From: Streptomyces sp. AC555_RSS877
Lineage (GTDB): Bacteria; Actinomycetota; Actinomycetes; Streptomycetales; Streptomycetaceae
Assembly: GCF_019049245.1 (NCBI RefSeq)
Contig: NZ_JAGMUK010000037.1
Coordinates: forward strand, 1-64,000
Direction of reading: 5' to 3'
DNA length: 64,000 bases
Below the pieces are notes generated by a model, which was not told the DNA's origin, ran no database searches, and saw only the letters and a list, made by a program, of their open reading frames with translations. Position numbers and translations under genes: made by a program. Of this stretch, positions 26,575 through 35,287 are shown piece after piece (the stretch's first letter is position 1; each line of letters starts with the position of its first letter).

Positions 26575-27788
26575 GGATCGCCATGGTGTCCGAGCACGCG
26601 AGCCCGCTCGCCGCGCTCGGCGGTGTCGACGCCGGGGGCCAGAACGTGTACGTGGCCCGCCTCAGCGAGGAGCTGGCGCGTCGCGGCCACGACGTCACGG
26701 TCTACACCCGCCGCGACAGCACCGACCTGCCCGACCGGGTTCCGCTGCCCGGCGGCGCCGTCGTCGAGCACGTTCCGGCCGGACCGCCCGAGGCCGTCCC
26801 CAAGGACGAGCTGTTCCCCCACATGGCCGCGTTCGGTGCCTACCTGGCCCGCGCCTGGGCCCGGGAGCGGCCCGACGTGGTGCACGCCCACTTCTGGATG
26901 TCCGGCATGGCCGCCCAGATCGGCGCGGCCGCCCACGGCGCCCCGGTCGTGCAGACCTTCCACGCCCTGGGCACCGTCAAGCGGCGCCACCAGGGCAGGC
27001 GCGACACCAGCCCGTACGAACGCATCGGCATCGAGCGGCAGATCGGCCGCACCTGCGAACGCGTCCTGGCCACCTGCACCGACGAGGTGGACGAACTGGT
27101 GGACCTCGGCGTGCCGACCCGACAGGCGTCCGTCGTGCCCTGCGGGGTGGATGTCCAGCACTTCCACCCCGGCGTGGACCCCGCCACCGCCCCCGCCCGG
27201 CAGCAGCGGCACCGACTGCTCGCCTGCGGCAGGCTGGTCCGCCGCAAGGGCTACGACCAGGCGATCCTCGCACTGGCAAAGGCCCCCGACACCGAACTCC
27301 TCATCGCGGGCGGCCCCGCACCCGGCCTGCTGGACGCCGACCCCGAGGCGGAACGACTGAGCCGGCTCGCGCAGCACACCGGCGTCGCCGACCGGGTGCG
27401 GCTGCTCGGCGCGGTCGACCCGGCCGACATGCCCGCCCTGATGCGCAGCGCCGACCTCGTCCTGTGCACCCCGGTGTACGAGCCGTTCGGCATCGTGCCG
27501 CTGGAAGCGATGGCGTGCGGTGTCCCCGTCGTCGCCACCGACGTCGGCGGCCACCGGGACAGCGTGGACGACGGCGGCACCGGCCGGCTGGTGCCGCCCG
27601 GCGACCCCGAGGCGATCGCCGCCGCCGTACGCGACCTGCTCGCCGAGGACGGCACCCGCCGCCGCCACGGCCGCGCCGGCCGCGCCCGCGTCCTCGCCCA
27701 CTACACCTGGCAGCGGGTCGCCGACGGTGTCGAACAGGTCTACCGCCAGGTGGCGGTCGGACAGGCACAGCCGAGGGAGGTGGCCTGA
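26571..27788 (+). CDS. GT4-family glycosyltransferase, MshA/sucrose-synthase-like
   Basis: This 405-residue GT4 enzyme has the glycine-rich acceptor loop GGVDAGGQNVYVARLSEELARRGH, the VVHAHFWMSG region, the CGRLVRRKGYDQAI start of the donor domain and the EPFGIVPLEAMACGVPVVAT EX7E motif. It resembles the MshA and sucrose-phosphate synthase group. The ATG overlaps the previous stop, and its own TGA shares one base with the gmhA ATG. In this operon it probably extends the glycan. A mycothiol role is unlikely given the neighbours. Confidence 0.88.
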   Translation: MRIAMVSEHASPLAALGGVDAGGQNVYVARLSEELARRGHDVTVYTRRDSTDLPDRVPLPGGAVVEHVPAGPPEAVPKDELFPHMAAFGAYLARAWARERPDVVHAHFWMSGMAAQIGAAAHGAPVVQTFHALGTVKRRHQGRRDTSPYERIGIERQIGRTCERVLATCTDEVDELVDLGVPTRQASVVPCGVDVQHFHPGVDPATAPARQQRHRLLACGRLVRRKGYDQAILALAKAPDTELLIAGGPAPGLLDADPEAERLSRLAQHTGVADRVRLLGAVDPADMPALMRSADLVLCTPVYEPFGIVPLEAMACGVPVVATDVGGHRDSVDDGGTGRLVPPGDPEAIAAAVRDLLAEDGTRRRHGRAGRARVLAHYTWQRVADGVEQVYRQVAVGQAQPREVA

Positions 27789-28369
27789 TGACCCTGCACC
27801 CGCCCACCGTCGCCCACTGCGACGAACTCCAGGACGCCCTGGGCGCGTTCCGCGCCTCGGCCCACACCATCGACCGCTGGGGCGAGCGCCTGGCCGTCGT
27901 CCTCACCGGGGGCGGCAGGCTGCTGGCCGCGGGCAACGGCGGCAGCGCCGCCCAGGCCCAGCACCTCACCGCCGAACTCGTCGGCCGCTACCGCGACGAC
28001 CGGCCGGCGTTCTCCGCGATCGCCCTGCACGCCGACACCTCCAGCACGACCGCCATCGCCAACGACTACGGAGTCGACCAGGTGTTCGCCCGCCAGGTCC
28101 GCGCCCACGGCCGCCCGGGCGACGTCCTGATGCTGCTGTCCACCAGCGGCGCCAGCGCCAACCTGCTGTCCGCCGCGGACGCGGCACGCTCGGCGGGCCT
28201 GCACGTGTGGGCGCTCACCGGCCCGGCCCCCAACCCCCTCATGGCGGGCAGCGACGAATCCCTGTGCGTGACGGCCGCGTCCGCCGCGACGGTCCAGGAA
28301 CTCCACCTCGTCGCGGTGCACATGGTGTGCGCGGCCTTCGACGCGGCGGTGGAACGGGGGACGGCATGA
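27788..28369 (+). CDS. gmhA: SIS-domain phosphoheptose isomerase (GmhA-like)
   Basis: This 193-residue SIS protein has GmhA signatures: LLAAGNGGSAAQAQHLTAELVGRY (phosphosugar loop and zinc-site His), STSGASANLL and a C-terminal QELHLVAVHMVC with catalytic-type Glu and His. It converts sedoheptulose 7-phosphate to D-glycero-D-manno-heptose 7-phosphate, the first step of heptose nucleotide synthesis. It shares TGATG with the GT4 gene and ATGA with hldE, so the enzymes of the pathway are coupled. Confidence 0.9.
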   Translation: MTLHPPTVAHCDELQDALGAFRASAHTIDRWGERLAVVLTGGGRLLAAGNGGSAAQAQHLTAELVGRYRDDRPAFSAIALHADTSSTTAIANDYGVDQVFARQVRAHGRPGDVLMLLSTSGASANLLSAADAARSAGLHVWALTGPAPNPLMAGSDESLCVTAASAATVQELHLVAVHMVCAAFDAAVERGTA

Positions 28370-29775
28370 CGGGCGGCCACGGCATGACGGGCGGCGCGCG
28401 CGGTGGCGGGCGCCGCCGGGCCCCGCTGCTGGTGGTCGGCGACGCGCTGCTCGACCGGGACGTCACCGGTCACGCCGAGCGGCTCGCGCCCGACGCGCCC
28501 GTGCCGGTCGTCGCCGACTGCGGGCAGCGCGTGCGGCCGGGCGGCGCCGCCCTCGCCGCCTACCTCGCCGCCCGCGACGGCCACGACGTCACCCTCGTCA
28601 CCGGGCTGGGCGACGACCCCGCCGGCCGGGAGCTGCGGCGACTGCTCGAACCGTGGCTGACGCTGATCCCGCTCCCACTGACCGGCCCGCTGTCCGAGAA
28701 GACCCGCGTCCTCGCCCAGGGCCGCCCCGTCGTCCGCCTGGACCGGGGCGACGGCCGGGTGACGGAGGCCACCGACCAGGCGCGTCGGGCGATCCGGAGG
28801 GCACCGTCCGTGCTGGTCTCGGACTACGGCCGCGGCGCCGCCGACGCCCTGCGTGACGTCCTCGCCGAGCGCCCTCCCCTGCTGTGGGATCCGCACCCGC
28901 GCGGAGGCCCGCCCGTCCCCGGCACCCGGCTCGTCTCGCCGTCGGAGAAGGAGGCGTACGCGCTGTCCGGGGAGAGCGGCACACCGGACAGCGACCTGCG
29001 TGTCGCCGCCCGCGGCGCCGCCGCGCTCGTCCGGGACTGGCACGTCGCCGCCGTCGCGGTGACCCTCGGCGCGCGCGGCGCTCTCCTGTCGTACGGGGAG
29101 CACCCGCTGCTCGTCCCCGCGCCCACCACGCACGCCGGCGACCCGTGCGGTGCGGGAGACCGGTTCGCGGCCACGGCGGCCGGGCTGTTCGCGAACGGCG
29201 CGCTGGTCGGCGAGGCGGTGGAGGGCGCGGTGGCCGCCGCGAGCGACTTCGTCGGCGCCGGCGGTGCGGCAGCGCTGGCGTGCGAGGAGACCAAGTCGCC
29301 GGCCGTGGAAGGCGATCCGGACGACCCGTTCGCCCTGGCCGCCCGCGTGCGCGCCGGGCACGGCACCGTCGTCGCCGCGGGCGGCTGCTTCGACCTCCTG
29401 CACGCCGGCCACGTCGGACTGCTCCAGGCCGCCCGGCGGCTCGGCGACTGTCTGGTCGTCTGCGTCAACTCGGACGCCTCGGTGCGGCGGCGCAAGGGCG
29501 AGGGCCGCCCGGTCAACCCGCTCGCCGACCGCGTCCGCGTCCTGAGCGCGCTGGCCTGCGTGGACACGGTCGCCGTCTTCGACGAGGACACCCCCGAACG
29601 CCTCCTCGCCGAACTCCGCCCGCACGTCTGGGTCAAGGGCGGCGACTACGCCGGCGCCGAACTCCCCGAGGCCACGCTGCTGGAGGAGTGGGGCGGCCAG
29701 GCGGTCCTGCTGCCCTACCTCGACGGCCGCTCCTCGACGACCCTGATGGCCCGCGCGGCGGGCGTGGCCCGATGA
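28366..29775 (+). CDS. hldE: Bifunctional heptose 7-phosphate kinase / heptose 1-phosphate nucleotidyltransferase (HldE)
   Basis: This 469-residue fusion has an N-terminal PfkB kinase (LLVVGDALLDRDVTGHAERLAPDAPVPVV, GGAALAAYLA, DPCGAGDRFAATAAG near residue 260) and a C-terminal cytidylyltransferase-type domain (AAGGCFDLLHAGHVGLLQAARRLGD near residue 340, with the HxGH motif, then KGEGRPVNPLADRVRVLSAL and WVKGGDYAG). It phosphorylates heptose 7-phosphate at C1 and later adds a nucleotide, ADP in the E. coli enzyme. Domain order and length match the E. coli HldE. It overlaps gmhA by 4 bp. Confidence 0.93.
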   Translation: MTGGHGMTGGARGGGRRRAPLLVVGDALLDRDVTGHAERLAPDAPVPVVADCGQRVRPGGAALAAYLAARDGHDVTLVTGLGDDPAGRELRRLLEPWLTLIPLPLTGPLSEKTRVLAQGRPVVRLDRGDGRVTEATDQARRAIRRAPSVLVSDYGRGAADALRDVLAERPPLLWDPHPRGGPPVPGTRLVSPSEKEAYALSGESGTPDSDLRVAARGAAALVRDWHVAAVAVTLGARGALLSYGEHPLLVPAPTTHAGDPCGAGDRFAATAAGLFANGALVGEAVEGAVAAASDFVGAGGAAALACEETKSPAVEGDPDDPFALAARVRAGHGTVVAAGGCFDLLHAGHVGLLQAARRLGDCLVVCVNSDASVRRRKGEGRPVNPLADRVRVLSALACVDTVAVFDEDTPERLLAELRPHVWVKGGDYAGAELPEATLLEEWGGQAVLLPYLDGRSSTTLMARAAGVAR

Positions 29776-29955
29776 CGCCCGCCGTGCCGGTCGCGGGGCC
29801 ATCGGACACCACGCGCCGCCCGGCGGGGCAGGGGCCCTCGGGCCTTGTGCCCGCGAGGTCGGTTCCGACGGCGGCCGGTGGTCGGTCCTCACCCCCGCCC
29901 CGCACGCCGGGCACTGCCACTCGACCCTGCCGTCGCCCTGGAACGGAGGTGCCCC

Positions 29956-30918
29956 GTGACCACTCCGCGCCCCCGTCTGCTGGTCCTGCGTGCCCTCGGC
30001 CTCGGTGACCTCCTCGCCGGTGTGCCCGCGCTCCGCGCGCTGCGGCGCGGCTTCCCGGGGCACGAACTCGTGCTGGCCGCGCCCGCCGAGCTCGGACCGG
30101 TCGCGGCGGCCACCGGTGCCGTCGACCGGCTGCTGCCCGCGTCGGCACCCGGCCGGGCCGTCCCGCACCGCATCGACTGGACCGGCCCGCCCCCCGACCT
30201 CGCGGTCGACCTGCACGGCAACGGCCCGCCCAGCCACCGCCTACTGACGGAGCTGCGCCCGCTGAAGCTGATGGCCTTCGCGCACCCCGGGACGCCCGAG
30301 GTCGACGGCCCGCGCTGGCTCCCGGAGGAACACGAACGGGCCCGCTGGTGCCGGCTCGTGCGCTCGTACGGCGTCGACGCCGACCCCACCGACCTGCTCC
30401 TTCCACGTCCGCCCGGGCCGTCCCCGGCCCCGGGCGCCGTCGTCCTGCACCCCGGCGCCGGCGCACCCTCCCGCTGCTGGCCGACGGAGCGCTACGCGGC
30501 GGTCGCCGAGGCGCTGCGCGGGCACGGGCAGCGGGTCGTGGTCACCGGGGGAGCGGACGAGGCCGACCTGGTGGCCGACCTGGCCAAGCGCGCCGACCTG
30601 CCCGACACGGACGTCTTCGGCGGCGGCCTGCCCTTCGACCGGCTCTCCGCGCTGGTCGCCGACGCCCGCGCCGTCGTCAGCGGCGACACCGGCATCGCCC
30701 ACCTCGCGGTCGCCCACGCCACCCGCTCCGTCACCCTCTTCGGCCCGGTCCCGCCGAGCCGGTGGGGACCGCCCGCCCGCCCCCGCCACCGCGCCCTGTG
30801 GCACCCCGGCCCGGAGGGCGATCCGCACGCCGGCACACCCGACCCCGCCCTGCTGCGCCTCCACCCCGAGGACGTCCTGGCCGCCCTGCACGAGCTGTGT
30901 GGCACCCCTTCACCATGA
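29956..30918 (+). CDS. Second GT9-family heptosyltransferase-like enzyme
   Basis: This 320-residue GT-B enzyme has VLRALGLGDLLAGVPALRAL, VVLHPGAGAPSRCWPTERYAAV, VVSGDTGIAHLAVAHATRSVTLFGPVPPSRW and a C-terminal LHPEDVLAAL. It belongs to the same family as the enzyme at 24611 but is clearly diverged, so the two probably add heptose to different acceptors. GTG 29956 follows a strong GGAGGT (29945-29950). A gap of 180 bp separates it from hldE. Another ATG overlaps its stop (ATGA at 30915). Confidence 0.88.
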   Translation: MTTPRPRLLVLRALGLGDLLAGVPALRALRRGFPGHELVLAAPAELGPVAAATGAVDRLLPASAPGRAVPHRIDWTGPPPDLAVDLHGNGPPSHRLLTELRPLKLMAFAHPGTPEVDGPRWLPEEHERARWCRLVRSYGVDADPTDLLLPRPPGPSPAPGAVVLHPGAGAPSRCWPTERYAAVAEALRGHGQRVVVTGGADEADLVADLAKRADLPDTDVFGGGLPFDRLSALVADARAVVSGDTGIAHLAVAHATRSVTLFGPVPPSRWGPPARPRHRALWHPGPEGDPHAGTPDPALLRLHPEDVLAALHELCGTPSP

Positions 30919-31213
30919 CCCCGGCCCCGTCGGCATCGTCATCGCGACCCGCAAACTTCGCGTCCCTCGCCGAGACCCTCAGCCGGCTCGACGCCCTCGG
31001 CTTCCTGAGGTCCGGTGATGGACCGTCAGGTCCTGTGCGTACGTCAGTCACCAGCCGTCCGCCGCGAGGTAGGCGGCTGCGGCGGACGACGGAGGCGCAG
31101 GCGACCCCTGGGTCTTGCGCGAGGGCGGGGTGTTGCCGACGGTGGTCGAGTCACGGCTGCGCGCACTGGAGCACGTCCAACGGAACTCGACCGCCCGCCG
31201 CTACACGGGCTGA
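30915..31213 (+). pseudogene. Possible decayed last gene of the glycan operon
   Basis: An ATG at 30915 overlaps the stop of the second GT9 gene in the ATGA manner used throughout this operon. It starts a plausible peptide (ANFASLAETLSRLDALGFL). That frame then runs on without recognisable content. From 31103 another frame gives a coding-like C terminus (DPWVLREGGVLPTVVESRL, then RALEHVQRNSTARRYTG) ending at 31213. Together they may be one gene broken by an indel. I recognise no family. It could also be plain non-coding sequence. Confidence 0.35.
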
Positions 31214-31220
31214 ACCGGCC

Positions 31221-31529
31221 TCAGTCCTCGGTCCACCGGCACAACAGGCGGAACGCCGAGAACAGCGTGAAGGGCCAGACGGCGGCGAAGGCCCAGATCA
31301 CGCCCGGTTCGGAGGTGCGGATGCCGGTCACCATGAGCCCGATCGACACCGCGAGCAGGAGCGCGGCGATCCAGACGGGCGGCCGCCAGGAAGCCGACCG
31401 GGACAGGGCGGAGGGCCGACGCGGCCGCAGGGTGCGCATCCGGCGGTCGAGGCGGCGGTCGCGGCGCAGCACGCGTTCCATCTCTTCGAGGATGCGCTGC
31501 TCGTGGTCCGGGAGTCGGCTTGTGGTCAC
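31221..31529 (-). CDS. DUF3040 small membrane protein
   Basis: This 102-residue protein has the DUF3040 layout: an N-terminal LPDHEQRILEEMERVLRRD helix, a basic linker, and two membrane segments (WIAALLLAVSIGLMVTG and VIWAFAAVWPFTLFSAFRLL). GTG 31529 follows GAGGAGCGACC. The family is restricted to actinobacteria and its role is unknown. It ends just after the glycan operon and points the other way. Confidence 0.85.
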   Translation of the reverse strand: MTTSRLPDHEQRILEEMERVLRRDRRLDRRMRTLRPRRPSALSRSASWRPPVWIAALLLAVSIGLMVTGIRTSEPGVIWAFAAVWPFTLFSAFRLLCRWTED

Positions 31530-31685
31530 GGTCGCTCCTCGCGGGGCCGGAGAGTTCCTCTGCGAGTGCCCGCCCGCCGCCCGGACTAACCGGTGGTACG
31601 CAGCCTGCCCGCGTGTGAGGACCACCCTCGGCCGGTTACCGCACCCCCGGGCCGAAGAGCGACCCGGGGGTGCGAGCGGCGTGGG

Positions 31686-33137
31686 TCACTGGCCGTAGAA
31701 CGTGGCGTCCGCCCGGTCCGTGGCCGTACTCGGAGTCTGCACGTACAGCAGGTACGTGTAGTGGCGGAGGTAGCGCCCGGCGGAGGCGTACGACTCGTAG
31801 GAGACGCCCGCCGAGTCCGACAGGCCCGCCCGCCTGTGGAAGGTGGCGGCGGAGGCGAACCCGGCCGTCCCGTCGTTCTTCTCCAGCCGGACCTCGAAGC
31901 TCGCGTTGCTCCGCAGGTAGTAGCCGGGGAAGTTGGCCGACTCCAGCGACACGGTGCCGCTGCCGGCCAGACCGGTGACCACGCGGAACTGCGAGTCCGC
32001 GAGCGGGCTGACGTTGGCGTCGATCCGGGCCCGGTAGTCGAAGTGGCGGATGAAGCGGTCCGCGAAGTTGTACGACGAGAAGCGCTGCGGGGTGACGCCG
32101 TCGGCCACCGGGATGCCGAAGTCGGGCGTGCCGTCGGCCTTCCAGTACAGCTTCTGGACGCGGGTGCGGCGGTTCGGGTCGTTCAGCGGGTCGCCGCTGA
32201 TGTCCTTGTAGTTGCGGTCGTGATAGACGAGGACATCGCTCTTGCCGTCCTCGGAGACGGTGAAGGAGTTGTGGCCCGGGCCGTACTGGCCGGTGGCCGC
32301 GTTGCTGGTGAAAACGGGCGTCGGGCTCTTCGTCCAGGACGCCGGGTTGAGCAGGTCGGCGCTCGCGGAGGCGGACAGCAGGCCGAGGCAGTAGTTGCTG
32401 TCGGTGGCGCTGGCGGAGTACGACATGAACACCTTGCCGCCGTGCTGGATCACCGCCGGACCCTCGTTGACCTTGAAACCGACCGTCTCCCAGGCATAGG
32501 TGGGGCGGGTCAACAGGACCGGGGTACCGGTGATGGTCCAGGGGCTGGACATCTTCGCGAGGTAGACGTCGGTGTTGTTGTCGACCGACGGGTCGCGCTG
32601 CGCCCAGGACAGATAGCGCACCCCGTTCACCACGAAGGTCGTGGCGTCCAGCGAGAAGCTCTCCCACTGGGTCCTGATCTGGCCCTTCTCCGCCCAGGTG
32701 GCGGTCAGCGGGTTGGCGCCCGTGCCCTCCAGGACGTACATCCGGATCGCCCACTTGTCACTGGTGGAGCCGGCGGCGAAGTACACGTACCACTTGCCGT
32801 CGATGAAGTGGATCTCCGGTGCCCAGATGTTGGCGCCCATCACGCCGCTGGCGTGCTTGGTCCAGATCGTCGTCTCGGGCGCGGTCTGCAGGCCCTGGAT
32901 GGTGGTCGCCCGGCGCAGCACGATGCGGTCGTACGCGGGCACGGTGGCGGTGAAGTAGTAGTAGCCGTCGGTGTGCTTGAAGATGTGCGGGTCGGCGCGC
33001 TGTTCGGCGATCGGGTTGGTGTAGGTGACTGCGGGAGAGTCGGGCACGGCGGCCTGGGCGGCGGGGCCCGGGCCGACCAGGCAGGCCGCGAGGGCGACCA
33101 GCCCGGCCAGGAGCAGGCGTACGGCGTTGCGTCTCAA
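31686..33137 (-). CDS. Secreted GH43 arabinanase/arabinofuranosidase with an AbfB-type (CBM42) domain
   Basis: This 483-residue protein starts with a signal peptide (RRNAVRLLLAGLVALAACLV, cut near AAQA). The GH43 propeller follows, with the base Asp in EQRADPHIFKHTDGYYYF, the pKa modulator region WAPEIHFIDGKWYVYF and the acid Glu in KVNEGPAVIQHGG. The C-terminal 150 residues (DSQFRVVTGLAGSGTVSLE, FPGYYLRS) form an AbfB-type arabinose-binding domain. I prefer the TTG at 33137 because TGGAGA precedes it. A GTG at 33155 is possible. It is 41 bp downstream of another GH43 gene. Confidence 0.88.
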   Translation of the reverse strand: MRRNAVRLLLAGLVALAACLVGPGPAAQAAVPDSPAVTYTNPIAEQRADPHIFKHTDGYYYFTATVPAYDRIVLRRATTIQGLQTAPETTIWTKHASGVMGANIWAPEIHFIDGKWYVYFAAGSTSDKWAIRMYVLEGTGANPLTATWAEKGQIRTQWESFSLDATTFVVNGVRYLSWAQRDPSVDNNTDVYLAKMSSPWTITGTPVLLTRPTYAWETVGFKVNEGPAVIQHGGKVFMSYSASATDSNYCLGLLSASASADLLNPASWTKSPTPVFTSNAATGQYGPGHNSFTVSEDGKSDVLVYHDRNYKDISGDPLNDPNRRTRVQKLYWKADGTPDFGIPVADGVTPQRFSSYNFADRFIRHFDYRARIDANVSPLADSQFRVVTGLAGSGTVSLESANFPGYYLRSNASFEVRLEKNDGTAGFASAATFHRRAGLSDSAGVSYESYASAGRYLRHYTYLLYVQTPSTATDRADATFYGQ

Positions 33138-33178
33138 GAGGTTTCTCCAGATCACGGGGTGTGGGGCGGGGAGGGAGG

Positions 33179-34702
33179 TCAGACCGTGGGGACGAGGCGC
33201 CACTGCTGGCAGTTGTTGTTCAGCCACGTCCACAGCCGTACGTCGGCCCCGTTGACGGTGCCGCAGTTCGCGACGTCGGCGACCTTGCCGCTGTTCTCGT
33301 TCACGATCCGCACGTAGTCACCGGTGGCCGTGTAGACCAGACGGAACTTCTGGCAGTTGTTGTTCAGCCAGGACCACTGCTTGATGTCCGTGCCGTCGGC
33401 CGTCGCGCAGCTCGTGGTGTCCATGACCTTGCCGGTCGCGACGTTGACCAGCCGGCTGGTGTCGTTGCCGAGGTCCTCGACGCGCCACTTCTGGTTGGCG
33501 CCGCCGTTGCAGCTCCACTGGAAGATGTTGGCCCCGTCCGCGGTGTTGCCGCCCTCGACGTCCAGGCACTTGCCGCTGTTGCGGTTCACCAGGGTGTACG
33601 CGGTCGGGGTCGCCGCGGTCTCGCCCGCAGGACCGGGCAGTGTCGTGCCGAGCGCCACCGGGGTGCCGAAGTTCGGCGTGCCGTCCGCGTTCCAGGTGAA
33701 CTTCTGCGCCCGCGTCGTACGGCCGTTGCCGCAGCCGCCGTTCGCGGCGTTGTTGGCGTGGTAGACGATCCAGTTCTCGGTGCCGTCCGGCGAGGTGAAG
33801 AAGCCGTTGTGGCCGGGTCCGTAGACGCCGTTCGCGTCACTGCGCTGGAAGACCGGCGTCTGCTTCTTCGCCCAGGAGGAGGCCAGCAGGGGGTCGCTGC
33901 CGGTGAGCTCCAGCTGGCCCAGCTTGTAGTCGGCGGTCTGGCAGTGGGAGGCGGAGAAGGTGAGGAAGGTCCGGCCGTCGTGGTAGAGCGGCTCGGGTCC
34001 CTCGTTGACCGGGCCGCCCTGCGTCTCCCAGCTCAGGGTGGGGCTGGAGATGATGGAGAAGGGGCCGCTGAGCGTGTACGGGTTGCTCATCGGGGCGATG
34101 ACCAGGCTCTGCGTACTGCCGTTGATCTTGCCACTGCCCAGGAGGTAGAGCTTGTCGTCGTGCTTGAGCACACTGGCGTCGATCAGCCAGCCCTGAGCAC
34201 CGGCCGGGCCAGGTGTGAGGCTGGCGTCGGTGAGGATGTTCTTGTACGTGTACGGGCCCATGGGGTCGGTGCCCGCGCTCTCCAGGACGTGGGTGCGCTG
34301 GGAGTCGCAGCAGGCGACACCGCTCTGCGCCGCGGAGTAGTACAGGTACCAGTGGCCGTCGAAGAAGTGCAGCTCGGGTGCCCAGATGTTGGTGTTGCGG
34401 GTGGGGGTGGTGTCGCTGAAGACCTGGACGCTGGCGGCCGTGGAGAGTCCGGCCAGGGTCGGCGACTTCCGCATGGTCAGCACACCGGTGAAGGACGTGG
34501 TGACCAGGTAGTAGTTGCCGTTGTAGTACTCGAGCCAGGGGTCGGCGCCCTTCTGCGACTTCACCGGGTTGGTGTACGGGCGGCCCTCGGCGGCGACGGC
34601 CGGGGTCGTCGCCGACACCATGGCGATCAGTACGGCGGTGAGCACGCACAGGATCAGGGATCTGTGGCGTCTGGCGGGGGGCTGCTCTGACATCTTCGGC
34701 AT
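33179..34702 (-). CDS. Secreted GH43 enzyme with a ricin-type (CBM13) lectin domain
   Basis: This 507-residue protein has a signal peptide (LILCVLTAVLIAMVSATTPAVA), a GH43 domain (base Asp in KGADPWLEYYNGNYYL, WAPELHFFDGHWYLYY, acid Glu in VNEGPEPLYHDGR) and a C-terminal beta-trefoil with three QxW-like repeats (NQKWRV, CQKFRL, CQQWRL). Likely substrates are arabinan, arabinoxylan or arabinogalactan side chains. It is first in a two-gene GH43 operon. The upstream region holds CGAAATTTCG and CGAAC/GTTCG palindromes. Confidence 0.88.
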   Translation of the reverse strand: MPKMSEQPPARRHRSLILCVLTAVLIAMVSATTPAVAAEGRPYTNPVKSQKGADPWLEYYNGNYYLVTTSFTGVLTMRKSPTLAGLSTAASVQVFSDTTPTRNTNIWAPELHFFDGHWYLYYSAAQSGVACCDSQRTHVLESAGTDPMGPYTYKNILTDASLTPGPAGAQGWLIDASVLKHDDKLYLLGSGKINGSTQSLVIAPMSNPYTLSGPFSIISSPTLSWETQGGPVNEGPEPLYHDGRTFLTFSASHCQTADYKLGQLELTGSDPLLASSWAKKQTPVFQRSDANGVYGPGHNGFFTSPDGTENWIVYHANNAANGGCGNGRTTRAQKFTWNADGTPNFGTPVALGTTLPGPAGETAATPTAYTLVNRNSGKCLDVEGGNTADGANIFQWSCNGGANQKWRVEDLGNDTSRLVNVATGKVMDTTSCATADGTDIKQWSWLNNNCQKFRLVYTATGDYVRIVNENSGKVADVANCGTVNGADVRLWTWLNNNCQQWRLVPTV

Positions 34703-34719
34703 GCGGGACCGTCCCTGTA

Positions 34720-34740
34720 CGAAATTTCGAACGTGGTTCG
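34720..34740. promoter_or_regulatory. Tandem palindromes upstream of the GH43 operon
   Basis: CGAAATTTCG (34720-34729) is a perfect 10-bp palindrome, followed at once by the inverted repeat CGAAC-GTG-GTTCG (34728-34740). They start 18 bp upstream of the GH43 start. The first resembles the GAAAnTTTC boxes described at Streptomyces xylanase-type genes. A LacI-type repressor is the probable binder. Confidence 0.6.
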
Positions 34741-35086
34741 TGAATTCGGTCAGAAGATAAGCGGGGGGCCTACCTGCGTCAACGGTTTGGTCACGTGCGC
34801 TTTACATGTGCGACGCTCAGCGCGTTCGCGACGACGGCCGCACCGATGCCCGCAGGTCACGTGGCGCGGCGCCGCCCACCCGGCCCCCCAGGCCGTGATC
34901 GACATGCTCCAGGCGTCCGTCGCCGGCCCAGGCGGCGCCGGCCCTCGCCGTCCGACGCGCCACGGAACGGCATCGGTTCGGCCGCCCGCTGTCCGGCTCG
35001 CCGACGGGCGCCGGTACCGGAAGCGTGACGCGGGTGAGGGCCCGCGGCGCACCGGGGGCCCTCCTTCGTCGGCCTTCCGCCGAAGG
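34741..35086. other. Non-coding stretch between the GH43 and galactonate dehydratase operons
   Basis: About 345 bp with no frame I support. It starts with AT-richer sequence that probably holds the GH43 promoter. It also contains an inverted repeat (GAGGGCCC at 35036-35043 with GGGCCCTC at 35056-35063) that may end transcription coming from the dehydratase operon. Confidence 0.5.
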
Positions 35087-35287
35087 TCAGCTCGCCGGCG
35101 AGGCCGGCTCCCGGATCGCCTCGGGGTCGAGCGGCAGGTCGGTCCGGTCGCGCTTGAACCGCGCGGCCTGCTCCTCGACGTCCGGCAGGGCGGCGCCGGG
35201 GGCCGCGAAACCGCGGAAGAGGGGCGAGCAGTACTCCCGCGACAGGCCCGCGGCGCTCCAGCGCCCTCCTGGTGGCCGGCGCCGCTG
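35087..35287 (-). pseudogene. C-terminal gene remnant directly after the galactonate dehydratase stop
   Basis: Right after the dehydratase TAG the same frame continues for 66 codons with good Streptomyces codon bias to a TGA. It encodes LSREYCSPLFRGFAAPGAAL, then PDVEEQAARFKRDRTDLP and LDPEAIREP. There is no start codon with a ribosome binding site. It looks like the 3' end of a gene whose front was deleted. I do not recognise the family. Confidence 0.45.

Noticed and set aside
26571..27788. Mycothiol glycosyltransferase MshA
   Set aside because: Similarity is at the GT4 family level. Coupling to heptose genes on both sides argues for a role in the glycan operon.
28066..30237. A 723-codon minus-strand open frame opposite gmhA and hldE
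   Set aside because: Shadow frame caused by high GC3. It has no ribosome binding site or recognisable domain, and the opposite strand holds conserved enzymes.
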